Assembly: GCF_002582035.1 (NCBI RefSeq)
Contig: NZ_NUQE01000098.1
Coordinates: 27,856-59,923, forward strand
Length of the DNA stretch: 32,068 bases
Source: Bacillus pseudomycoides
Lineage (GTDB): Bacteria > Bacillota > Bacilli > Bacillales > Bacillaceae_G
Direction of reading: 5' to 3'
This document shows, piece by piece, positions 1 through 6,790 of the stretch; the first letter of the stretch is position 1; the number at the start of each line of letters is the position of its first letter. Under the pieces are notes generated by a model that was not told where the DNA came from, searched no databases, and was given only the letters and a program-made list of their open reading frames with translations. The position numbers and the translations under genes are program-made.

Positions 1-7
1 CCTTTGA

Positions 8-145
8 TATCCCTTATTTTTGGGCAGTAAGCCCCCCCACCTCAAGATGCAGAGAAAAGTGAAGAAGATAGGTGGGGGATAACTGCTGGCATGTGCCCGA
101 TTGGGCGGGCTTTCCATCAGTGGGGGGATGAAGGTTTTGCTTTAT
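8..145 (+). repeat. bcr1-like repeat, copy A
   Basis: A dispersed repeat recognisable by the shared core GGGCAGTAAG, then CCCCCACCTCAAGAT, GAAGAAGATAGGTGGGGG, CCCGATTGG, CATCAGTGGGG and ATGAAG, ending in TTTAT at 141-145. The CCCCCACCT and AGGTGGGGG arms can pair. The right end is shorter than in the full copy near 14415: the block reading CACTGATGGAAGTTTCA is missing. Family assignment to bcr1 of the B. cereus group rests on remembered features (about 155 bp, TTTAT ends). Confidence 0.7.
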
Positions 146-178
146 TGTTTGATAATGAAAAAAATTCGGAAAATTAAA

Positions 179-207
179 TTGACAAAATGTCTTACAAGAT
201 TTAGTAT
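179..207 (+). promoter_or_regulatory. Probable sigma-A promoter of the met operon
   Basis: TTGACA at 179-184 is followed after 17 bases by TAGTAT at 202-207 (4 of 6 matches to TATAAT). It lies about 35 bases upstream of the S-box P1 stem, as expected for a riboswitch-controlled operon. A second TTGACA at 222-227 has no suitable -10. Confidence 0.6.
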
Positions 208-241
208 AAGGTACATAGTTTTTGACAACTTTATACTGATA

Positions 242-411
242 CTCTTATCCAGAGAGGCGGAGGGACTGGCCCGATGAAGCCCGGCAACCAAACTTACGAA
301 ACGGTAAGTTCAGGTGCTAATTCCAGCAAAACGATTATCGTTTTGGAAGATAAGAGAGGAAGCTACTTATATATATATAGGACACCTCTCTTAACTTTAG
401 AGAGGTGTTTT
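242..411 (+). promoter_or_regulatory. SAM (S-box) riboswitch with terminator
   Basis: A typical S-box aptamer: P1 is CTCTTATC (242-249) with GATAAGAG (349-356), followed by the conserved stretches AGAGAGGCGGAGGGACTGG, CCGATGAAGCCCGGCAACC and GGTGCTAATTCC. The expression platform is an intrinsic terminator, ACACCTCTC (382-390) with GAGAGGTGT (400-408), followed by a T-rich run. The alternative antiterminator pairs AAGAGAGG (352-359, the 3' side of P1) with CCTCTCTT (385-392). By known S-box logic, SAM stabilises P1, frees the terminator and switches off the downstream methionine importer. Confidence 0.95.
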
Positions 412-449
412 TATTTTGTCAAACAGATAGAAACCAAGGAGGAACTGAG

Positions 450-1262
450 ATGAAGAAATTATTATTAAGTATTGTAAGCGGAGCTGTATTGTTACTAGGG
501 GCATGCAGCTTAAATTCAACAAAAGATGCTAAGGCATTAGATGAGAAGAAAATTACTGTTGGCGTAACCGGCGGGCCGCATGAACAAATTTTGGAGAAAG
601 TAAAAGAAGTAGCTGCAAAAGATCATTTACAAGTGGAGATTAAAGTGTTCAATGATTATGTAATGCCCAATGTATCGTTAGATGAAAAAGAGATTGATCT
701 GAATAGCTTTCAAACGAAATCATATTTAGATGTATTTAAAAAAGAACGCAAAATGAAGTTAACAGAAGTATTTTCAACAGTAACGTTTCCTATGGGAATC
801 TATTCAAAGCAAGTGAAAGATGTGAAGGATTTAAAAGAAGGGGATGCAATTGCTGTACCAAATGATCCGACAAATGAATTACGTGCTTTGAAATTGTTTG
901 AGAAAGCGGGTGTATTAAAAGTTGATCCGAAAGCAACAGAGAAGGCAACAGCGAAAGATGTAGTGGAGAATCCTAAAAACTTAAAAATTGTTGAACTAGA
1001 AGCATCTCAGTTGCCAACACAGTTAAGTGAAGTAAAAGCAGCTGCCATTAATACAAATTTTGCAATGGGTGCAAAGCTACATCCAGCAAAAGATTCTATT
1101 TTCCGTGAAGGAAAAGATTCGCCATATGTAAACTGGGTTGTTGTTCGTTCAGATAATAAAGATGATGCAGTCGTAAAGCAGTTTAAGAAAGCTTACCAAT
1201 CACCAGAAGTGAAAGAATTTATTGAGAAAAAATTTGATGGAGCTGTGTTGTCATCGTGGTAG
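450..1262 (+). CDS. metQ: Methionine ABC transporter, substrate-binding lipoprotein
   Basis: A 270-residue NlpA/MetQ-family lipoprotein that captures methionine outside the membrane and delivers it to the MetNI importer. The N-terminus has a lipoprotein signal ending in LLGAC, with the lipidated cysteine at residue 19. The mature part has family features such as VGVTGGPHEQILEKV, FNDYVMPN and AAINTNFAMGA near the end. The start at 450 is chosen over an upstream ATG at 405 because AAGGAGG at 437-443 sits 6 bases before it and because 405 falls inside the riboswitch terminator. metN starts 12 bases after the stop. The S-box upstream makes methionine, or its derivatives, the expected substrate. 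Confidence 0.93.
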   Translation: MKKLLLSIVSGAVLLLGACSLNSTKDAKALDEKKITVGVTGGPHEQILEKVKEVAAKDHLQVEIKVFNDYVMPNVSLDEKEIDLNSFQTKSYLDVFKKERKMKLTEVFSTVTFPMGIYSKQVKDVKDLKEGDAIAVPNDPTNELRALKLFEKAGVLKVDPKATEKATAKDVVENPKNLKIVELEASQLPTQLSEVKAAAINTNFAMGAKLHPAKDSIFREGKDSPYVNWVVVRSDNKDDAVVKQFKKAYQSPEVKEFIEKKFDGAVLSSW

Positions 1263-1274
1263 GAGGTGAAGTGT

Positions 1275-2315
1275 ATGATCGAATTACAGAATGTATCTAA
1301 AATATTTGAAACAGAAAAAGGGAAAGTAGAAGCACTTAAAGCTACATCGCTTACTGTGAAAAAAGGAGAAATATTTGGAGTTATTGGATATAGCGGTGCC
1401 GGGAAAAGTACGTTAATCCGCTGCGTCAATTTATTAGAAAGGCCGACGACTGGTCATGTTCTTATAAATGGAAAAGATTTAACATCTTTACCTTCAAATG
1501 AGCTTGCACAGGCAAGGCGAAAAATTGGTATGATTTTTCAAGGGTTTAATTTATTAAAAACAGCAACTGTATATGAAAATATAGCACTTCCACTTCGACT
1601 TACAGGAATTACAAAAGCTGAGATTCAACATAGGACAGAAAAATATTTGCGCATTGTTGGATTGTTTGAAAAAAAAGATGCGTATCCGAATGAGCTTTCA
1701 GGGGGACAAAAACAACGGGTTGCGATTGCCCGCGCTTTATCTCATGAACCAGAAATATTACTAAGTGATGAAGCAACAAGTGCATTAGATCCGGAAACAA
1801 CAGAATCTATTTTAGATTTGCTTTTAGAAATTAATGAGAAGATTGGGATTACGATTTTACTGATTACGCATGAAATGAATGTTATTCAGTGCATTTGTGA
1901 TCGCGTAGCAGTAATGGAAAACGGTAGTATTGTAGAAAGCGGTAAGGTAAGAGATATATTTACGAATCCGCAGCATGACACAACTAAAAAGTTTGTAAAC
2001 AGTTCATTCGCTTCAAAAATTCCTAACGTATTGCAGGCTGAATTACAAAAGAATGGTGAAATCGTTACGTTATCGTTTATCGGAAATTCATCTGGTGAAC
2101 CAGCACTTGCTGTTGCGACAAAGCGCTTTAATGTGTATCCCAATATTCTATCGGGGAATATCACCCAGCTGAAGCATGAGGCGTATGGAAAATTAGTTGT
2201 TCATATGAAAGGAGAAACAACAGAAGTACATAGGGCATTATCATTTTTACAAGAACAGGGAATTATTGTAGAAGGGGGCGGAAAAGAACATGACAAGCAA
2301 GTCCTTTTTGGATGA
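1275..2315 (+). CDS. metN: Methionine ABC transporter, ATP-binding protein
   Basis: A 346-residue ATPase that powers methionine import. Visible motifs are Walker A GYSGAGKST (residues 38-46), Q-loop Gln89, signature LSGGQ (141-145), Walker B ILLSDEA and the switch histidine in LLITHE. The C-terminal ~80 residues correspond to the NIL domain that senses methionine in MetN proteins (trans-inhibition, known from the family). The ATG at 1275 is preferred over GTG at 1266 because AGGAGGTGA at 1261-1269 is its ribosome site and would overlap the GTG. The reading frame overlaps metI by 26 bases, suggesting coupled translation. Confidence 0.95.
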   Translation: MIELQNVSKIFETEKGKVEALKATSLTVKKGEIFGVIGYSGAGKSTLIRCVNLLERPTTGHVLINGKDLTSLPSNELAQARRKIGMIFQGFNLLKTATVYENIALPLRLTGITKAEIQHRTEKYLRIVGLFEKKDAYPNELSGGQKQRVAIARALSHEPEILLSDEATSALDPETTESILDLLLEINEKIGITILLITHEMNVIQCICDRVAVMENGSIVESGKVRDIFTNPQHDTTKKFVNSSFASKIPNVLQAELQKNGEIVTLSFIGNSSGEPALAVATKRFNVYPNILSGNITQLKHEAYGKLVVHMKGETTEVHRALSFLQEQGIIVEGGGKEHDKQVLFG

Positions 2316-2958
2316 ATGGGGTGAAGTAATATGGGAAGCAACGATTCAAACATTTCAAATGACAAGCATTGCTCTTTTTATTTCAATTATCATTGCGCTT
2401 CCGCTTGGTGTAGCACTTGTGTTAACGCGTCCCGGCGGGCAACTAGAGAATAAAATCATATATCCGATTCTCAATACAGTGATTAATATTATTAGGTCTA
2501 TTCCGTTTATTATTCTACTATTTTTTATTTTACCTTTTACAAAATTCATTGTTGGGACAACAATTGGAGTAAAAGGAGTAATTGTACCACTCGTCGTATT
2601 TACAGCACCTTATATTGCACGTCTTATGGAAACAGCATTGCTTGAAGTTGATCGAGGAGTATTAGAAGCCTATAAAGCGATGGGAATCTCGACTCGAAAA
2701 ATAATTTGGTATGTGATGGTTAGGGAAGCAAGGCCATCTTTAGTTCTAGGTTTAACGATTGCGACGATCGGGTTAATTGGTGCAACTGCAATGGCGGGAC
2801 TTGTTGGAGCAGGTGGACTTGGTGATTTAGCATATCGCTTCGGGCATTTGCGTTATGAACCAGAAGTGATGTATGCGACCGTTCTAATTTTAATTATCCT
2901 CGTACAAGGATTACAGTCTCTTGGAAATGGGATTGCTAGAAAATTAAAAAAAGATTAA
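2290..2958 (+). CDS. metI: Methionine ABC transporter, permease
   Basis: A 222-residue inner-membrane permease with about five hydrophobic segments. The coupling helix region reads LEAYKAMGISTRKIIW (EAA motif), which docks on the ATPase, and the IGATAMAGLVGAGGLGDLAYRFG stretch is typical of MetI. The ATG lies inside the end of metN (26-base overlap), with a GAAGGGGGCGG ribosome site at 2272-2282. It is the last gene of the S-box operon; an imperfect hairpin terminator follows at 2969-3006. Confidence 0.94.
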   Translation: MTSKSFLDEWGEVIWEATIQTFQMTSIALFISIIIALPLGVALVLTRPGGQLENKIIYPILNTVINIIRSIPFIILLFFILPFTKFIVGTTIGVKGVIVPLVVFTAPYIARLMETALLEVDRGVLEAYKAMGISTRKIIWYVMVREARPSLVLGLTIATIGLIGATAMAGLVGAGGLGDLAYRFGHLRYEPEVMYATVLILIILVQGLQSLGNGIARKLKKD

Positions 2959-2968
2959 TAGAAAATGT

Positions 2969-3006
2969 AAAAACGGTGCCTCTTTTGTGCAAGAGTGCCG
3001 TTTTCT
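2969..3006 (+). terminator. Terminator of the met operon
   Basis: The arms AAAACGGTGCCTCTT and AAGAGTGCCGTTTT form an imperfect GC-containing hairpin with a single bulge, followed by a short T-rich run. It starts 10 bases after the metI stop. Confidence 0.8.
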
Positions 3007-3062
3007 TTGTTCCAGTTAAGATAATTAGAGTTTCAAATATTAGAAAAAACGACAGTTTTACA

Positions 3063-3169
3063 TTTATCTCGCTACTTTTGGGCAGTAAAATCCCAACCTC
3101 AAGATACAGAGAAAGTGAAGAAAATAGGTGGGGATGAAGAAACCCTACTTGATAGAAGTTTCACTTTAT
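3063..3169 (+). repeat. bcr1-like repeat, copy B (shortened), flanked by TTTAT
   Basis: TTTAT at 3063-3067 and TTTAT at 3165-3169 bracket a 97 bp element with the bcr1 blocks GGGCAGTAA, CCTCAAGAT, GAGAAAGTGAAGAAAATAGG, GGGGATGAAGAAA and GAAGTTTCACTTTAT. The central block containing the CCCGATTGG motif is absent, so this is an internally deleted copy. The matching ends fit the 5 bp TTTAT duplication reported for bcr1. The 3010-3388 gap otherwise holds only this repeat and the decayed gene that follows. Confidence 0.75.
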
Positions 3170-3186
3170 AAATCTATTTTGCGTGT

Positions 3187-3376
3187 ATGAATCATATAAA
3201 AATAGCTTGTTTTATTGACGAAATTACATATATTTCCGTATGATGATAATGAAGCCACGGCACATGAAGTTTTTAACATATCTATATAAATGCTGATACA
3301 TAACAAAGGAAAGCCTCTTGAATTAGAGGATTTGTCAATGATTCCAGAAGAGCTTCGCATAAGTTATAAAATTTAA
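3187..3376 (+). pseudogene. Decayed 5' part of an unknown gene
   Basis: From an ATG at 3187 the reading is MNHIKIACFIDEITYISV and then stops. A shift of frame at about 3241 continues as YDDNEATAHEVFNISI, stop (3287-3289), then MLIHNKGKPLELEDLSM, IPEELRISYKI, stop (3374-3376). That frame runs directly into the open frame at 3389-3598. The text between stops looks like real protein, so I read it as one gene of about 135 residues broken by one frameshift and two TAA codons. The family is not recognised. It begins 18 bases after copy B of the repeat. Confidence 0.5.
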
Positions 3377-3388
3377 AAAAATGCTGGT

Positions 3389-3598
3389 ATGATTCCTGAA
3401 GAAATGCAGTTACAAAAAGATATGTTAAAAATGGAAGATTTAATTGCTTGTTGTCACGATGGGGTAGAGAAAAGAAAATTACAAGAAGAATTAACCGCAA
3501 AATCACTTCGTTTGCAGCAACTGCTAGAAAGGCGTAAATTAAAAGAAACATCAGTATTTGGCATATATCGTAAAAAGATATTTCAAAAATTTATGTAA
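3389..3598 (+). CDS. Small hypothetical protein (or 3' part of a broken gene)
   Basis: An open frame of 69 residues, rich in Glu, Lys and Leu; residues 15-52 look helical (HDGVEKRKLQEELTAKS, LRLQQLLERR) and could form a coiled coil. The C-terminus is basic. No good ribosome site precedes the ATG at 3389, and the frame is continuous with the decayed sequence upstream apart from one TAA, so it may be the surviving tail of a longer protein rather than an independent gene. It ends 11 bases before the thioredoxin gene, so it could be co-transcribed with it. No known domain recognised. Confidence 0.4.
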   Translation: MIPEEMQLQKDMLKMEDLIACCHDGVEKRKLQEELTAKSLRLQQLLERRKLKETSVFGIYRKKIFQKFM

Positions 3599-3609
3599 GA
3601 GGGATTCGT

Positions 3610-3921
3610 ATGAAACAATTTTCAAATATAGAAGAATTAGTAGCATATATTGAGCAACAACCAATATGTTTATTATTTATTAAAACTGAGGATTGTGGTG
3701 TATGTGATGTTATGCTGGAGAAAATAACGCGATTACTCGAATTGTACCCTAATGTGGAAAAAATTGTTGTTTCATTAGAGGACATGAGGGAAATTGCAGC
3801 GGCATATTTAGTGTTGACTGCACCAACCGTCTTACTATTTTACGGTGGAAAAGAAATAGTACGAGAATCTCGTTTCATTTCTTTGGAGAATATAAATCGT
3901 ATTCTACAAATGGTTGAGTAG
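3610..3921 (+). CDS. yusE: Thioredoxin-like protein (YusE type)
   Basis: A 103-residue cytoplasmic protein with a thioredoxin fold. The redox motif is Cys29-Gly-Val-Cys32 (canonical thioredoxin has CGPC), and the cis-proline is Pro72 in LTAPTVLLFYGG. The active-site context, IKTEDCGVCDVM, and the tail are typical of the short YusE/YtpP thioredoxin-like group of Bacillus. The replacement of the CGPC proline by valine usually raises redox potential, so a role as reductase of specific partners or as a thiol oxidant is possible (inference). In B. subtilis yusE lies close to the metNIQ genes (yusCBA), as here, which supports the symbol. The next gene follows after 17 bases. Confidence 0.8.
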   Translation: MKQFSNIEELVAYIEQQPICLLFIKTEDCGVCDVMLEKITRLLELYPNVEKIVVSLEDMREIAAAYLVLTAPTVLLFYGGKEIVRESRFISLENINRILQMVE

Positions 3922-3938
3922 TGAAAGGGGGATTTAAA

Positions 3939-4169
3939 ATGGAAATATTAGTAGGTACTGTGCTTTTTATTGTATTGTTTTGGATTATTGTAAAAGTAGT
4001 TGTATCTAGTGAAAGAAAGCGGGCACAAAAACAATATAGGTCTGATGCAACGGATAGCACATATACTGCTACACCATTTCTTTTCGCAGGGTCTAGTGAT
4101 AGTTCAGGAGATTGCGATAGTTCTTTTGGTGGAGATGGCGGAGATGGTGGAAGCTGTGGTGGCGATTGA
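3939..4169 (+). CDS. Small membrane protein with Gly/Asp/Cys-rich tail
   Basis: A 76-residue protein with one N-terminal membrane helix (about residues 2-22, EILVGTVLFIVLFWIIVKVV), a basic juxtamembrane stretch (SERKRAQKQ), a Ser/Thr linker and a low-complexity tail GDCDSSFGGDGGDGGSCGGD with two cysteines. I choose the ATG at 3939, preceded by AAAGGGGGAT, over the GTG at 3921. Its place directly behind a thioredoxin-like gene and the cysteines in the tail make a thiol or metal-binding link conceivable, but this is inference; the family is unknown to me. Confidence 0.65.
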   Translation: MEILVGTVLFIVLFWIIVKVVVSSERKRAQKQYRSDATDSTYTATPFLFAGSSDSSGDCDSSFGGDGGDGGSCGGD

Positions 4170-4180
4170 AGTTAATATGG

Positions 4181-4209
4181 AAATGCGCCTGAAGAAGGCG
4201 CATTTTTTG
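4181..4209 (+). terminator. Terminator after the small membrane protein
   Basis: ATGCGCC (4183-4189) pairs with GGCGCAT (4197-4203), a 7-base loop, then six T. It closes the unit starting at 3389/3610. Confidence 0.9.
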
Positions 4210-4219
4210 TTTTTAAATT

Positions 4220-4390
4220 TTATACAGGTATGCTTTCTTCTATTGGCTTAGGAATATTTTGTAAATCAATCACATAATCACCAAACCGTTTTTGATATCC
4301 TATGAATGACTTATTTGTTGAGAGTGAATTTATTTGAATGGTTTTCTGGTACCAATAAAAACTGATGGCACGTGGAACTATGCGACTGCC
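4220..4390 (-). pseudogene. 3' remnant of an unknown gene
   Basis: The minus strand is open without a proper start and ends with a stop at 4220. The translation, including ISFYWYQKTIQINSLSTNKS and FIGYQKRFGDYVIDLQN, reads like protein rather than a chance frame. The only ATG lies in the terminator hairpin at 4395-4423, which belongs to the neighbouring lipoprotein gene, so the front of the gene has probably been lost. Family not recognised. Confidence 0.3.
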
Positions 4391-4394
4391 CGTC

Positions 4395-4424
4395 GAAAAA
4401 AAAGGAATGGATTTCACCATTCCC
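4395..4424 (-). terminator. Terminator of the DUF4822-like lipoprotein gene
   Basis: On the minus strand GGAATGG and CCATTCC (4417-4423 and 4404-4410) form a hairpin with a 6-base loop, followed by eight T (4396-4403). It lies 32 bases after the stop of the lipoprotein gene. Confidence 0.85.
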
Positions 4425-4455
4425 TTGACGACATGTCAATCTTATTTGACGTTTT

Positions 4456-5445
4456 TTAAAAACTAAATTTTGGTTTAAGATCACCTTTATAAGGTTCATG
4501 TTCAACGAATACAGTTATGTCCTTGCCATCTTTGTCTTTACCAGTTCTTTTATACGTAAATTTATTATTATTAAGTTCGGTAAGTTCAAGAGCGGCACCA
4601 TACTTTTTATCTCCAATTGAAACATGGGCTCTTATTTTATTTCCGTGTACAACATCGAAGTAGCCATAATCACCGCGGCTTTCGCCTGTTTCAGCATTGA
4701 AAAACTCATATTTATTCGTCTTATCATCAAATTTTGCCAGACTTATAAAATTTGAATTATATTTTGTTACATCATTGCCGTTTTCATCTAATACCTTTGT
4801 TCCGTGCCAAAGGGTGCCACCTAAAATTTTATCTCCATCAACGGTTTTAACAATATCTCCTGTAGTAGTGTCCAACTGCTTGTCCGGATCAGTAAAAGAA
4901 AGATCTTTTCCTTTATATGGAACATGTTCAACAAATACCTCTACATCGTTGCCATTAGCATCTTTTCCCATTCTTTTATAAGTAAAAACATCTTTATTTA
5001 GTTTTGTTATGTCAACAACAGCTTGGTAATTCATTGATTCTGAAATTAATAATCTCTTCTTTCCATCATTGGTGATAAAGAAAGTTCCTTTATCGCCACG
5101 ACTTTTACCAGTTTTAGCATCAAAAAATTCATATCGTTCTGATTTCGCATCATATTTCGCAAGACCAATGAAGTTTGCATTCTCTTTTGTTAAGTCATGA
5201 TTATTTTTGTCGTATACTCTTGTACCTTGCCAATTTGTGCTACTAAGAATGTTAGCCATTTCCTGACCTTTAGTCAGTTTATTTTCGGATTGCTTTTCTT
5301 TATTTGAATCTTTGGCTTTATTCACTTTCGTTTGTTCTGTTTTTGTTACATTCTTTTGTTCACTTGCGTCAGCTTGTGTATTACACGCTGCTAATGCTAT
5401 TGTCAAACCGAGTAAAGGTGAAAATATTTTTGCTTTCTTAATCAT
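4456..5445 (-). CDS. Lipoprotein with two DUF4822-like repeats
   Basis: A 329-residue exported lipoprotein. The signal peptide ends in ALAAC, with the lipidated cysteine at residue 21, followed by a Lys/Glu/Asn-rich linker. Two homologous repeats of about 115 residues follow. The first contains NWQGTRVYDKNNHDLT, FIGLAKYDAKSERYEFFD, TGKSRGDKGTFF and VFVEHVPYKG. The second has LWHGTKVLDENGNDVT, FISLAKFDDKTNKYEFFN, TGESRGDYGYF and VFVEHEPYKG. I recognise this pattern as DUF4822, a surface domain of unknown function. The start at 5445 has AGGGGA upstream on the minus strand; an earlier in-frame ATG at 5484 lacks one. A weak Fur-like motif lies at 5472-5486. Confidence 0.85.
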   Translation of the reverse strand: MIKKAKIFSPLLGLTIALAACNTQADASEQKNVTKTEQTKVNKAKDSNKEKQSENKLTKGQEMANILSSTNWQGTRVYDKNNHDLTKENANFIGLAKYDAKSERYEFFDAKTGKSRGDKGTFFITNDGKKRLLISESMNYQAVVDITKLNKDVFTYKRMGKDANGNDVEVFVEHVPYKGKDLSFTDPDKQLDTTTGDIVKTVDGDKILGGTLWHGTKVLDENGNDVTKYNSNFISLAKFDDKTNKYEFFNAETGESRGDYGYFDVVHGNKIRAHVSIGDKKYGAALELTELNNNKFTYKRTGKDKDGKDITVFVEHEPYKGDLKPKFSF

Positions 5446-5536
5446 TTTTTCATCCCCTAATTCAATAATTTTGATTACAATCATTATTTAATGGAAAAAT
5501 AATATGATTTCACCGGTAGACTTATATACTTTCTTG

Positions 5537-6247
5537 TTATTTAGCTCCTGCTTTTAACAAGGTTTTTATAATCTCTTTAAAGCCTTTTTCACGAGCGTGT
5601 TGTAAAGGAGTCACATTATTTTTGTCAGGAATGTTCACATCCGCCCCATGATCTATCAGTAATTGCACCGTTTTCTGCTGTTCTTTATCTCCATTATTCA
5701 AAATAATCGCTTCTAATAAAGCGGTCCAGCCGAGATTATTGACATGATTCACATCAATATCTGTATGGGTAAGAAGTTCTTTGACGACATCGACATAGCC
5801 ATGTTCTGATGCCGGGATTAACGCAGTTCCCCCATAACGGTTTGTAATCATCGGGTCGGCTCCTGCTTCAATTGTAAGCTTTAAAATATCTAGATAACCT
5901 TCTGCACCGGCATATAAGAACGGATTATTTTTCATATCGTCCCGGATATTCACATCTGCCCCCGCTTTGATGAGCACGTTTACCGTTTCGACATCCTTAT
6001 TATAGGTTGCGATCATAGTCGGAGTCCGTCCTTTTGCGTCCTGTGCGTTAATATTCGTACCTTCCTTAATGAGTTTGCCTGTCTTTTCCGTCTCCCCACG
6101 CTCTGCCGCTTCAAGCAGCTGTTCATTCAATCGTACGCTCACGGTTTCTCTCTCCTTTTCTTGTTTTTTCAGTTCTCTACTTTTAGATGAGACACAACCT
6201 TGAAGCAAAAGAATACATGTGACAAATGCTGTCATCCACGTTCGCAT
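5537..6247 (-). CDS. Ankyrin-repeat lipoprotein
   Basis: A 236-residue lipoprotein: signal peptide with lipobox LLQGC (Cys18), a charged linker, then about five ankyrin repeats. Recognisable units are LLEAAERGETEKTGKLIKEG, TPTMIATYNKDVETVNVLIK, NPFLYAGAEGYLDILKLTIE, TALIPASEHGYVDVVKELLT and TPLQHAREKGFKEIIKTLLK, each with the usual GADVN-type turn. Ankyrin repeats bind protein partners; the lipid anchor places this outside the membrane. It follows guaD after 81 bases on the same strand and could be co-transcribed with the purine genes, although no functional link is evident. Confidence 0.88.
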   Translation of the reverse strand: MRTWMTAFVTCILLLQGCVSSKSRELKKQEKERETVSVRLNEQLLEAAERGETEKTGKLIKEGTNINAQDAKGRTPTMIATYNKDVETVNVLIKAGADVNIRDDMKNNPFLYAGAEGYLDILKLTIEAGADPMITNRYGGTALIPASEHGYVDVVKELLTHTDIDVNHVNNLGWTALLEAIILNNGDKEQQKTVQLLIDHGADVNIPDKNNVTPLQHAREKGFKEIIKTLLKAGAK

Positions 6248-6328
6248 AAAATCCGCCTCAATTTTAATTTTGTTATCACGCTTGCTCTTTTTCCTGAGTA
6301 GCGAAATTTGTATCCCGGGCTTTTTCTT

Positions 6329-6790
6329 TTATTCCTTCATTTCTTTCCAAAGCGTAAAAGGATCCTTGTTTTGAGGATGTTTGTCCAGCTTTATCAATTG
6401 AATGTCTCGCTGTTCTTTTGGAAGTCCTATTTGTTTATAAACGTATTGCGTTCCTAACCCAACTTCTTCTTCCTCAGCAGCAGTATAGGCATAATACACA
6501 TGCTTCAAATTTGCCCAGTAAATGGCGCTTAAACACATTGGACAAGGTTCCCCGCTTGCGTATAGTTCACAGTCGGAAAGGTCAGATGTGCCAAGCGTGC
6601 GGCAAGCCTCCCGAATAGCCAGAAGTTCAGCATGCGCCGTTGGATCGTGTGTTTCGAGTACATCGTTTACTCCCTTTGCAACAATCTCTCCATTTTTAAC
6701 GATCACTGCACCAAATGGTTTCCCTTTTTTATTTTTCGTATTATCGTAAGCTAAATCAATTGCCAATTGCATGAATTCGTTATGACTCAT
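6329..6790 (-). CDS. guaD: Guanine deaminase
   Basis: A 153-residue cytidine-deaminase-fold enzyme that converts guanine to xanthine and ammonia in purine salvage and catabolism. The zinc site is complete: His53 and the proton-shuttle Glu55 in PTAHAE, and Cys83 and Cys86 in EPCPMC. The numbering and length agree with B. subtilis GuaD (about 156 residues), and the C-terminal part (YVYKQIGLPKEQRDI) fits the domain-swapped tail of that enzyme. Its start lies inside the end of the upstream permease gene (11-base overlap), so the two are translationally coupled: import of a purine followed by its deamination. Confidence 0.93.
   Translation of the reverse strand: MSHNEFMQLAIDLAYDNTKNKKGKPFGAVIVKNGEIVAKGVNDVLETHDPTAHAELLAIREACRTLGTSDLSDCELYASGEPCPMCLSAIYWANLKHVYYAYTAAEEEEVGLGTQYVYKQIGLPKEQRDIQLIKLDKHPQNKDPFTLWKEMKE

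Noticed and set aside
222-237. TTGACA followed by TATACT as an alternative promoter
   Set aside because: The elements are only four bases apart, and 17 bases downstream of this TTGACA lies the riboswitch P1 stem with no -10 sequence.
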